A DNA stretch of 64,000 bases, from contig NC_026659.2 of the NCBI RefSeq assembly GCF_000004075.3, positions 31,266,272-31,330,271 on the forward strand. Direction: 5' to 3'. Source of the stretch: Cucumis sativus (Eukaryota > Streptophyta > Magnoliopsida > Cucurbitales > Cucurbitaceae). Below are positions 48,370 through 59,504 of the stretch, piece after piece (position 1 is the first letter of the stretch; every line of letters starts with the position of its first letter). The position numbers were made by a program, and so were the translations under genes. The notes under the pieces were generated by a model that did not search any database, was not told where the DNA came from, and was given only the letters and a program-made list of their open reading frames with translations.

Positions 48370-48860
48370 TTATAAATTTGTGAAAATGTATCACCACTTT
48401 ATCAACTTGTTTGAAAAGATATATATGTTTTGTCAATTTCTCTTGAGTTAATGCCTTACCTATCTTTCATTCTTCAATTTATTATTTTGACAAAGTCAAC
48501 ATTACACGACATTGACTTCGACTATAAAGTGTAAATACAGCTTCCTACTAATTACAGGTCTGAGAAATAGTGAAAATCTCTAGTTCATTTTAATTGGACC
48601 AGGTATGAGAATTCCCAACTACACCTATTAATTACAGGGCACCCCACCATGTTCTTGACAGATTGAAAAGTCTATAGGTTATTTGTTGTTTAGTCCTGAT
48701 TGGGGAGACAACGTAGTTGACTTGGTCTCTCCTTATTGTGTATGTGAATGATTGAAGGAAGGCATTCATATTGTTTAGTTATTTTTCATTTCCTTCTCAT
48801 GTTGTTTTCTATATCTTCCATTATTGAAAAACTTCATCATAAAAAATTCATTGATTGGAA

Positions 48861-48942
48861 GATGAGTTTTGATAATTTCACAAGTTTTAGATGCGAAGAT
48901 ACTTGTAATAGGTTTACGGGGCATTTGTACAAGGAATTCTGA
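48861..48942 (+). pseudogene. TIR-domain N-terminal relic
   Basis: The frame reads MSFDNFTSFRCEDTCNRF and then TGHLYKEF before a stop. This matches the start of a TIR domain (canonical pattern DVFLSFRGEDTR...FTGHLY) with the key Gly and Arg changed to Cys. The stop coincides with the start of the duplicated block. Only about 25 residues remain. Confidence 0.65.
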
Positions 48943-49070
48943 AAATAGTGTTTAGTTTTTATAATTTAGTTAGGATACATTGATTGCTCTCTATTGTTTT
49001 TAAGTTTCTGGTGGTGTAATATGAGACAAGGTGTGTTGATATGTATATAGCCAAATATACCTATAAGTTT
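48936..49070. repeat. Duplicated block, copy 2
   Basis: Direct-repeat partner of 47545-47699, lacking about 20 bases. It begins at the stop of the plus-strand TIR relic. Confidence 0.85.
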
Positions 49071-49084
49071 ATTATTTTCCCTCC

Positions 49085-49275
49085 GAGTACTTTTCATTTC
49101 TTTTCAATGGGAAGCGATGAGGGCACTAAGGGTGTGTCAATTTAATTGAGATGTCTAGGTGCGCCTATTGATCCTAAATTTCTTTATTCTCTACTCGTTG
49201 TATACCCCTCCCTGTACTTTGAGCAGCAGTCTCATTATTATTAATAAAGAGGCTTGTTTCCTTTTTAAGAAATTC
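49085..49275 (+). mobile_element. Possible retroelement 3'-end fragment
   Basis: A unique-looking block (GGTGTGTCAATTTAATTGAG to TTATTAATAAAGAGGC) ends in an AATAAA-like signal followed by a T/A-rich stretch. It resembles the processed 3' end of a dispersed element, but no termini or coding sequence were found. Confidence 0.25.
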
Positions 49276-49762
49276 TATCACATCAGTTCCTTCAAAATTT
49301 CAAACCTTTTTTCATTGAAGAACGACTTTCATTAAGAAAAGAAAAATGAAAGAAACAAAGCCAACTTATAAGCTTGCTCTTCTTGACCTTCAAAGGACTG
49401 ACAATAAACACTCGAGAAAGAGCTGAGGAAGAGAGGAAGAGAAGTGGTTATCGTCGCTGCTGTCTTTCGAGCAAGCCACCGTGGGCGTGTTGCTGTTGCT
49501 GTAATTGTGCCATCTCTGCTGTGGGTAAAAATGTGTTTTGTTCCTCTCTTTTTGGTTCCTATAATCTTTTATTGATGTTTTTTAATGTTTCTCTCAAACC
49601 AACTTAGTTCATAAAGTCATTTTCTAAAAGTTTATTTTGAGACATCAGACACTCCAAACATTTTCAAAATTATTTTTTCCCTCAAAGATAAACACTTGAA
49701 AAGTTAAACCAAATACATCTTTAGTTAACATTGTTTTTCTTTCTATCTTCAGACCTTACAAA

Positions 49763-52700
49763 ATGCAGAGTTCATCATCGTCTTCTTTGGATCGTCCTAA
49801 GATGAACTATGATGTGTTCATAAGCTTTAGAGGTAGAGATGTTCGTCACACTTTTGCAGGATATTTGTACGATGCTTTGAATCGTTTGGGGATAAAAGCT
49901 TTCCTGGACAACAAGAGGTTTCTAATTGGAGATGATCTTCATGACTTATTCAAAATAATCGATGAATCAAGATCAGCAATTGTTGTTCTTTCAGAAGACT
50001 ATGCTTCTGCTAAATGGTGTTTGAGAGAGTTGACTAAGATAATGGATTCCATGGGAACCTCAATGGAGCGTGTCCTTCCTGTGTTTTATCATATTGATCC
50101 ATCAATTGTTAAAGATCAATCTGGAACTTTTAAGACAAGTTTTGATGAACATGAAGCCAATGTTTTAAAGGAAATTGATAATCAAGAGAAGGAGAAGCGC
50201 TTGAAGGAACTCCAGAATTGGAAAAGTGCACTGAAGAAAATTGGCAATCACACTGGAGTTGTCATCACTAAGAACAGGTAAATTTCACACGACTATTTGT
50301 TTTTTCTTAAAAACTATTATCTCTTTTGATTGTTTTGATTTGGTCTCTTGTCAATTTTGAATCTGCTCCCTATTCTCCTATGTATGTGTGAAGATAAGTT
50401 GAATATTTGTATTCGGTTGGCTTATTCGGATATGAGTTAGATATTTGTTGGTTGTTCCAAGAGACTCATATTAGCACGATCAATTTAGGATTAGAGAGAA
50501 AGTTATAAAATTATGAGATGACTAAATGTTAAAGAAATTTCAGCTATCATTTGTATTAAAATCATAATATCATATATGCATTGATCAACTTCTGAAAATT
50601 GGATATACTATTTACAGCATTCACTTAACATTAAGTTTAATTATATTTTGCAGTTCTGAGGTAGATATAGTAAATAAAATTGCAAGTCAAATATTCGATG
50701 CATGGCGTCCTAAGTTGGAAGCATTGAATAAGAATTTAGTTGGAATGACATCCCGATTGCTCCATATGAACATGCATCTTGGTTTAGGATTAGACGATGT
50801 ACGCTTCGTTGCGATAGTAGGAATGGGTGGTATTGGTAAAACAACTATTGCTCAAGTCGTTTTTGATTGCATTCTTTCAAAGTTTGAAGATTGCTGCTTT
50901 CTAACATTACCTGGAGGTGATTCAAAGCAAAGTTTAGTGTCATTACAACGGGAAATGCTTTCTCAAATTTTTCATAAAGAAGATTTTAGAATATGGCATG
51001 AGAATCATGGAGTAGAGATGATTAAAAATCGACTGAGTGGTAGAAAGGTTCTTATTGTTCTTGATGGCATCGAAGAGAGAAGGCAGTTAGAAATGTTGGC
51101 TGGAAGCATCGAGTGGTTTGGTCCTGGAAGCAGAATCATCATTACAACTAGAAATAAAGGATTATTGTGCCATCCTAATTATGATGAAATGAAAGTATAC
51201 AATGTTGAAGAACTAGATCATGATAGTGCCCTTCAACTCTTTTTGAAGCATGCATTTGGTAGTAATCATCAAAACAATGACAGTTTCATGGATCTTAGTA
51301 ATGAGATAGTTGAGAAGGCTAAAAGACTTCCATTAGCTTTAAGAGTGATTGGATCTTCTTTGTATGGTAAAGATATTACAGTATGGAGAGAAACGTTGAA
51401 GAGGCTGATCAAAGTGGATGAAAGAAATTTTTTTGATGTATTGAAAATAAGTTATGATGGATTAGGAGTTGAAAGCCAACAAGTTTTTCTTGACATTACA
51501 TGTTTCTTCAATGGAAAAAATGAAGATAGAGTAATTGAAATATTAGAGAGTTTTGGTTATAGTCCTAATAGTGAAGTACAATTACTGATGCAAAGATGTT
51601 TAATTGAAGTTTCACACAAGAAAATATTGGTGCATGATTTAATTCTTGAAATGGGTCGAGAAATTGTGCGTAAGGAGTCCCTCACTCAAGCAGAAAAACA
51701 GAGTAGGATTTGGCTTCATGAAGATCTTTACTGCAGGTTTGCTGAAAAACATGTAAGAAAATTGGTAATTTTTGTACCTAATATTCTTCTATGCCTTCAA
51801 ATCTTCCCTTGGGCCAAGCCCACTAATTCTAACAATTATTAATGTTCTTTTTTAATTATTGTTTGTTAGGACTTGATGCATATTCAAGGGATAGTTTTAA
51901 GTTTGGCAAAAGAAATGGAAGAATCAATAGAATTGGATGCTGAATCCTTTTCAGAGATGACCAAACTAAGAATACTGGAAATCAGTAATGTGGAGCTCGA
52001 TGAAGACATTGAATATCTCTCTCCACTCTTACGGATAATTAATTGGCTTGGCTATCCTTCGAAGAGTTTGCCCCCAACGTTTCAATCCCGCTATTTGTTT
52101 GAACTACTCTTGCCTCATAGTCACCTTTTACGAATTTGGGATGGAAAAAAGGTTTGCTTTTTAAAAACCGTTTTTGTTTTTAGTACTTTTTAGTTTGTGT
52201 TTGATTTCAATCTGGTCCCTATAGTTTTATTTAATATACATTTTTTTTTTCTTAACAGAGATTTCCAAAGCTGAAATTAATTGATGTTAGTAACTCAGAA
52301 CACTTGAGGGTGACACCTGATTTTTCTGGGGTTCCAAATCTTGAGAGATTGGTTCTATGTAACTGTGTTAGACTGTGTGAGATTCATCCCTCCATCAATT
52401 CCCTCAACAAACTCATTTTACTGGATTTAGAGGGTTGTGGTGATCTTAAACATTTTCCAGCAAATATAAGATGTAAAAATCTCCAAACACTCAAACTTTC
52501 TGGTACAGGTCTTGAAATTTTTCCAGAGATAGGCCATATGGAACATTTGACTCATCTTCATCTTGATGGATCCAATATAACCCATTTTCATCCTTCAATT
52601 GGGTATCTAACTGGCTTAGTTTTCTTGGACCTATCCTCCTGTTTAGGTCTTTCTAGTCTTCCTTGTGAAATTGGTAACTTGAAGTCTTTGAAAACCCTCC

Positions 52701-55700
52701 TTTTGAAATATTGTAAAAAACTTGATAAAATCCCTCCAAGCTTAGCAAATGCAGAATCCTTGGAGACACTTTCTATTAGTGAAACCTCAATAACCCATGT
52801 TCCACCAAGCATTATTCATTGTTTAAAGAACCTAAAAACGTTAGATTGTGAAGGACTATCACATGGAATTTGGAAGTCATTGCTCCCCCAATTCAACATT
52901 AATCAAACAATAACCACTGGTTTGGGGTGCCTCAAAGCTCTAAATTTAATGGGTTGCAAACTTATGGATGAGGACATTCCTGAAGATCTCCATTGCTTTT
53001 CTTCATTAGAAACACTAGATCTCAGCTATAATAACTTCACAACACTCCCTGATAGTCTTAGCCACCTCAAGAAGTTAAAGACATTGAACCTGAATTGTTG
53101 CACTGAGCTTAAAGACTTACCAAAGCTTCCAGAAAGTTTGCAATATGTAGGAGGAATAGACTGCAGATCGATGTCAGAACGATATTATAACAAAATTTTG
53201 CTTATCCCTTCTAGTTCTGGGCACCAACTTTACCTTACTTTTATCATTCCTTCCAAGGATGTGGATGTAGAATGTGACATGAATGAGTTCCAACATTCGA
53301 TATTTACTCGAAGATCATTTGAGGTATGCATAAAAACATTGAAATATACTGCCTTTTGAATAAAAGAAAAACTTTAATTTCTAATTACTCTTCTTTTTGC
53401 AGCTAAACATTATAGAAGAGAAACCATCCATGATCGTCCATGACGCTGTTGACATGTTCCACTGGTTTGGCCAGATAAATGAAGGGAATTGGACAAACAT
53501 TCAGTATGAGCAAGAATTCTCGATCAGTAAACCACTCAATATTATGTATGAAGATGTTGATCTAAGCAATGTTTGTGGAGTTTTCCTTTCAACAAACATT
53601 GAATTTCCAGAAAATTTAAATCATCTTGCAATTGGAAGATTCTTAGTTAGCTTTGAAATTGATGGGAAATGTTCTGGTGGAACAATGAATTATGAGATGT
53701 CCCAATTTAAAGCTGCAAGATTCTTTTGGGCAGCATACATACCAATTTGGATGTTTAAAGATCATAGTGTGATGGTTCAAAGATGTTGCTCTATGAAGGT
53801 TACAATTAGTTATTGTTGTGATCATATAGATGCAAGCAAGGTCAAAATTAAAGCATGTGGTGTTTCTTCTATGCTCTCCTGGCCAAATGTAGCAGAGTAT
53901 TTGGCAAAATTGTTCACTAAGCGTTTTTGCTCTAAACGCAATTTCTACACCATGATTCGACAACATAATGATCATCAGAATGAATGCAGGTGTGATGAAC
54001 TTGAAGTTCGAAAGGATGACTTTTCATCCTCTACATTTGAATCTAACGATTCAACATTTTTGCTCAGGAAGAACCTCAGAGCAATACTTGGGGTAATGTT
54101 CGAGGTTAGTCTTCTTTGAATAATATTAAGGTTAAATTGTACAAAATAGAACTAAAGTTTGTCCTTCATTTAAAAAAATACTCCAATACTGTTAAAAGTG
54201 ACAATATTACCCTTGAACATTCTTAAATGTTTAAAAAACGAACAGGAATACAAATTCTTCAAAATTTTAGATGGAAATCGAGATATAAAATGGTGTGGTA
54301 GGTGACCTAAAATGAAAATTTGGATGAGGTTGGCAATGTTCAAACTAAGTTCCTATTTTTGTTCGAAATTTCAAAGGACTTATTTTTAAAGCATGTATGA
54401 AATATTGAGGGGTAATATTGCAACTTTTGAATGAGATATGTTTGAGAAAAGGAAAAATTGAAAGGTATTTGTTATAATGTAGCCTAATATTAAACTATTA
54501 TGTTTGTTTAATAAGCAGTAGATGTAAGATTTAAGAGGGTTTTTGGCCCAAGGAGTTGTGAAATTCACTCCTTATTTGACAACCTAAGGAGTTCGTGTGT
54601 CCCCCACACCTAAAAAAAACATCCATTGATTCTTTATACCGTGGGTCCTAGGAGTTACAACTCTCCGGACTTCACAACTTAAATCTGTGTCCTAAACGCC
54701 CTGAAAATATTCTTTTTAGCTCAACATATTGCCATATGTCTTGCAGGAAAAAAAGCGTTACTACATGAAATACTTCTTCCCACATACAAATATTTTTGGA
54801 TGGTTCAAAAATCAGAATAAGAAAGACAAAGTAGCAGTGAAGATTCCCGTAAATATAGAAAAAGACAGGAAGTGGATGGGGTTGGCAATGTTTGTTGTCT
54901 TCTCGATTTCTGAGAAAGCTTCTTGTTATTGTTTTGAGTATGAAATACAAACAAAGGAGAAAATTATATCCACCCAAAGGCACTCTATCTCTACAGATCA
55001 GGTTTTAGAGTATTCAAATCAAATACTGTTTGTGGCTTTTGAACCGCGGTATAATTGGTATCCTTATGATGAACTGAAGTCTTCTTCATCCAACCATGTT
55101 TTCATTAATTTCAATACTAATGGTGCAAGAATGCGAGTAGAGTTTTGTGGAGCTCGTTTAGTTTACCAGCAAAATGTTGAGGGACTTATTCACACAATTA
55201 TGAATTGCATAGAGGAGAGTGGTGATGAGCTTTATGAATATTATAACCAACAAATTGTGGAATCTCATTTAAACTTGATAAATGCACATTGGTATACTAT
55301 CTCATTCCGTCGAAATAACTCTGTGAAGAATCAACCATCAACTGCTGCTTCAACTTGTACTGCTTCAAGCCTTTCAGTTGAGCACCTTTTATATGGAAGT
55401 TTCCCACACCCATTCTTCCATAAGTCCTTACAGGTATATCTTTCTCTCTATAGCTTTGTCTTTTATATCTGTTGAGTAATGGACTTTAGTATATTTATCA
55501 TGTTTTGTTCTCTAGACTTTCAAAAGAATTTACTGGTTCATCCCAAACTCGGAACTACATCTAGTATTTTGCAACTGCAGGCTCTACTAAGATGGAGATT
55601 GAAAAGAAACCCTCGAACACGCTTACAAATCTCTCTCTCCAAATACTCCAACCAAAGCTATTTGGATCCAGTTCTACCATTCGACATCTTGGAATAAAAT

Positions 55701-57111
55701 AAGAGAAACCCTTTCCAAAACAGAAAAATACATGACTGTATTTTGCTTAGTATCATTCTAAAATACCGAAGAATAAAAACATCAATGTTCTTAGTTTTAA
55801 TTCTTCTTCAGCAACAAAATCGATCACGGCCCACTTATATTTTTCCTTAAGAAACCTCCTATAGAATAAAATGTCGCCAGATGGACGTTGAGAAAGAAAA
55901 ATTTTTCTCCACATAAAATTTATTAAATCTTAAATCTTAACTTGTTATAGAATATTATAATACATACAAGGAAAAGATTCAAGACTAGGATCTTCTAGGG
56001 GAAGTAGAGATACCTTGTAAAGTTTGTAACTTCGTATCACCAACATTTAGGTCCATTCTTGTGCGTAAGGTGAACTTCCACGATAAGTTTGTATCACCAA
56101 AATTTTCTACTTGAATGGCAAGTTTATTCATCCATTGCACCTTTTCATTTTCTGTTTTTCTCTCTTTGTCAATCAAACGTTGAGATTTTGATTATTGCTT
56201 AACAACATTTATTTTTTCTATTGAATTCATTCTCTTCGGCATCTGTCTTTTTTCTTCCATAAAACATAGATATTATTTATTTATCGTTAGAATGCCTTGA
56301 GTTTTTCGGAGTGTATTCTTCTTACACTCCGAATGACCAAGCATGAGTTATCCTATATAAAATCTTCTAAACTTATTGGCACCTTTGTAATATGTATTAT
56401 CTGATATCTCTCTAACAATAAATTGCTTTCTTGCTAATAGACGTAGCTAACACACTAGTATTGAATCACGTAAATCTCTATATAGATTTCTTCTTGTTCT
56501 TATGCCTGTTATTTTATTTCTATTGTAACATTTACATTATTGATTTCATATTATTACAGGAACGATTTAGAAGTAAGTTTGATCTGCTTCTACATGGAGA
56601 TAAGATCCCAAAATTTTTCAGCAATCAAAGCAAAGGAAACATGACAGAAATAAAGTTACCACAATATTTGGAAAAATTTCGAGAGAGTATAGGTGTTGCT
56701 GTGTGTGCTCTTGTGGTTGTGGACAAGAAAAGAAGAAAACTAAATGAGATTATTCCAGAACGAGAGAGGTATACAAAAGTTGTGGATCTTATATGTAAAT
56801 TCAAAGTTGACTCGTATCAAATTATGCCAGAGCACTGTCACTTCACATCCCAACAAAAACTGTTGAGTGAATATGCTTCACAATTCCTTTGGCTCTCTTA
56901 CATTCCCCTTCATGGATTTAATATCAATTGGCATTATTGCACCCAGTTTGAAATTGCACTTGAAACTAGCTGTGATGAGCTATTTGGAGTGAAGAATTGT
57001 GGTCTTCATCTCATACATAAGCATGAAAGGATGATGATTGATAAGATGGTAATGGAGTCAACTGTTCCATCATCCACTAGCCACAAAGGAAAGGAACCTC
57101 AAATTCATTGA
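49763..57111 (+). CDS. TNL-2: TIR-NB-LRR with three post-LRR C-JID-like modules
   Basis: Exons 49763-50277 (TIR), 50654-51752 (NB-ARC), 51870-52151 (linker), 52259-53323 (LRR), 53403-54104, 54747-55433 and 56560-57111 (post-LRR) stay in frame and give 1633 aa. The TIR has YDVFISFRGRDVR and AKWCLREL (Glu89 at the catalytic position). NB-ARC: P-loop GMGGIGKTT (228-236), KVLIVLDGIEE, GSRIIITTRNKG, RLPLALRVIG, and VHD as the MHD equivalent. Each of the last three exons encodes a beta-rich region with a hydrophobic 'GVAVCALVV/GLAMFVVF'-type strand and a closing V-K/E-x-CG motif (KVKIKACGVS, MRVEFCGARLVY, LFGVKNCGLHLIH), the style of the C-terminal jelly-roll/Ig-like (C-JID) domain that reads effectors in RPP1 and ROQ1. 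An alternative exon at 55516-55590 would end the protein after two modules. Head-to-head with TNL-1. Confidence 0.85.
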
Positions 57112-58708
57112 TGAGATTGGACAAAAGATGATGTGTATGTACTTCATCTTTCAAGTGTTTAAATGTCTCAATTAGCATTTTTGTTTCTTTACTCTGACGT
57201 GGTTTGTGAGATGCTATTATCTTTGACAAAAATTAATACTTTTAAGTGTATTTATGTTACATATTATATTAACTTGTTTTTCACCCATCAAACATTTAAG
57301 AATTTTGTGTATATATAGTTATCTTTTAATATAAAAATTTTCCTTCATTTTCTTTTATTCTCTTGATCTTACTCTTCCAACTTAAAAAGAAAATATTCAA
57401 ACATAAATATTTAACAATTTAACAAATGCATTAAGTTTTAGGACTAAACCATGACTTTTGGTTAATGGTAATGCCAATTAACTACTCAATTTGTTCTTTA
57501 CCTCTAAGGCACACAAGACAACTTTGTGAGTCCAGAAACGCTTCAATGCTGCACATGCATGAGATGACTCGTGCTACTTTGGCAGCCAACACATAGCAAT
57601 TGCAGATTGACTAGTGTTAAGTTTCTAGTAGTTTTTTTTTTGAAAAATATACAATAGGTCAGTAGGTTCACTGAAACATCTCTACTAGGTGGACACCTCC
57701 TTAGCACCTTCGTTATTTTCGCTTCATTAATATAAAAAGGTCATATCAAGAAGCAAGGAATACAAGTAGTTAGCATATGCTAAATGATTTGGTTTGTCCC
57801 TCCTAACAATTCAAACAAGCTAAAGAATACAAGTAAGAGATAAAGTTGTTCATAGATTTAAATATGCATTAAATTCAGGATCTTTACAAACTATTATGCA
57901 TTGGCCTAATGATAAAAAAAAAAGATATATTAGTTTCAATATCTAACTAAGAGGTTCATGAATTTAATCTATGATGTACCTATCAAATCAAGGTTTCTAG
58001 GATTTGTCTTATTCAACCAGGACCTCTTGTCTTTGTTGACAACACATGATGCTTATTGTTAGCAAAGCAGAACCAAATCCGCATAGATTTGTTGCCTAGA
58101 TCAGAATAGATCCACACATTGATATCTGCTCTTATGTACGAACAAATTGGCCATCGATCAGGTCCATTGCAACCTAGTCGTCTTCGTTAAGCTCTGTCAC
58201 AACATGTAAATTCATTTGGTTAAGTCTCGTATAAGTCGCCTAGATACTCACAAATATAAAAGAAGGCAAAAAACCAAGAATACATACTGAAAGGAAGAAA
58301 ATAACAAAGAAAGGTACGCTAAACTGAAAAGTAACTAAAAATTTTAGTCTTCGTAAAAAACATGCAAAAGTAATATAGCTATCTTTTCCAGTGGAGAAAT
58401 CATTTAACGTAAGATCATCTAAAGAATATAAACAAAGTTTAGATTATAATTAACAACTAAAATTAAAATACATTATAAACATAAATAACTTAGAAAACAA
58501 CAATCTTTCCTCACATTTTGAAGACTCATCAGAACCATTTCTCACTGTTTATTAACTCACATTCTATAAAGACGGTAGGGACAAAATTCTAATAATCTCC
58601 CACCTAAATCAATAACATAAAACGAAAAGAAGAAGCATAAAAATTACCCATTCTCCTGCCATGTTGGATCTTGAGTAAAGAACTACATTTGGCCTAATGC
58701 TTCTGTAA
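57112..58708. other. Convergent region between TNL-2 and NLR-3
   Basis: 1.6 kb between two converging genes. No gene is recognised. A degenerate SINE-like stretch (TTGGCCTAATGATA ... GAGGTTCATGAATTTAATC) lies at 57900-57975. Confidence 0.45.
57900..57985 (+). repeat. Possible SINE fragment
   Basis: A TTGGCCTAATGATA box A-like phrase is followed after about 50 bases by GAGGTTCATGAATTTAATC, a poor box B. Similar in layout to the other candidate SINE fragments in the window but more decayed. Confidence 0.3.
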
Positions 58709-59504
58709 TTATATTTTCTCCACATTTCTCTTCAATATTGTATCAAAGTAATTTTGTTCCTCTTCATCTAGTCTCTTCAGTGTTTCATTCCATACATCCA
58801 AGTCCTTATTATGCAAATAGGAACCAATGGTTCTCAAAGCTAATGGAAGTCTTCCAACCTTTTCCACAATTTCACTGCAGAGATCATTTTTATCAGATGG
58901 GCCATCTCCAAATGCATTCTTGCAAAACAGTGAGTAAGCACTCTCGCGGGAAAGTAACTCCACCTTGTATTCTTGCACTTGATCTCTATAATTGAGTTGA
59001 TGCAGAACATCTCTATTTGTAGCCGTAATAATAACTCTGCTTCCGGGTGCAAACCAATTCGGACTTCCAACTAACTTTTCAATTTGGTTTCTTTCATCAA
59101 CTCCGTCAAGAACAATAACAACTTTTCTATTACTCATGTGATGCTTAATCAGTTGTGCTCCATGATCTTCGTCCCAAATTTTAGTTTCTTTTGATAGAAG
59201 ATGAGAAAGAATTTGATGCTGAAGTGGGACCAAACTGTTTTGCTTTGAAGAAAGGTAAAGAAAACAACCACTTTGGAATTCATCTATAATTGTGTTGTAA
59301 ACAACTTCAGCAATGGTTGTTTTACCAATGCCACTTGATCCAAATATCCCCACAAAAAGTATGTCCTTGGATCGTTCTAAATCTAGGAGATTACAAACTT
59401 TCTTCACTTGATTCTCCATTCCAACTAAACTAGTTTTGTGAGAAAGTACTAGCTTATTATCAGTCTGCTTCCCCATATCCTTGATAAGATCCACTTCTTC
59501 AGTG
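58709..59504 (-). other. Second, truncated NB-ARC module of NLR-3
   Basis: 264 residues with P-loop, kinase-2, RNBS-B and GLPL motifs in the right order. It is closest in the window to NB1 of the same gene (shared phrases QEY-VELLS-E-A-SLFCK-AFGD and EKVGRLPLAL). It ends at DTILKRNVEKI, before the winged-helix/MHD part. It has no TIR exon of its own; the open segment upstream (59987-59870) matches the linker exon of NLR-3 rather than a TIR. Confidence 0.8.

Larger units (their letters stand above)
46043..49762. other. Shared 5' region between TNL-1 and TNL-2
   Basis: The two receptors diverge from this 3.7-kb segment. It contains both promoters, TIR relics on each strand (47629-47958 and 48861-48942), a duplicated ~140-bp block, a solo LTR at 48077-48364, a SINE-like fragment near 47280 and retroelement-like sequence near 49100-49270. 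No intact gene is recognised. Confidence 0.6.

Noticed and set aside
55516-55697. Final exon of TNL-2 here rather than at 56560-57111
   Set aside because: Two possible short terminal exons exist (stops at 55590 and 55697), but exon 6 joins 56560 in frame and adds a third similar module. They are kept only as alternative isoforms.
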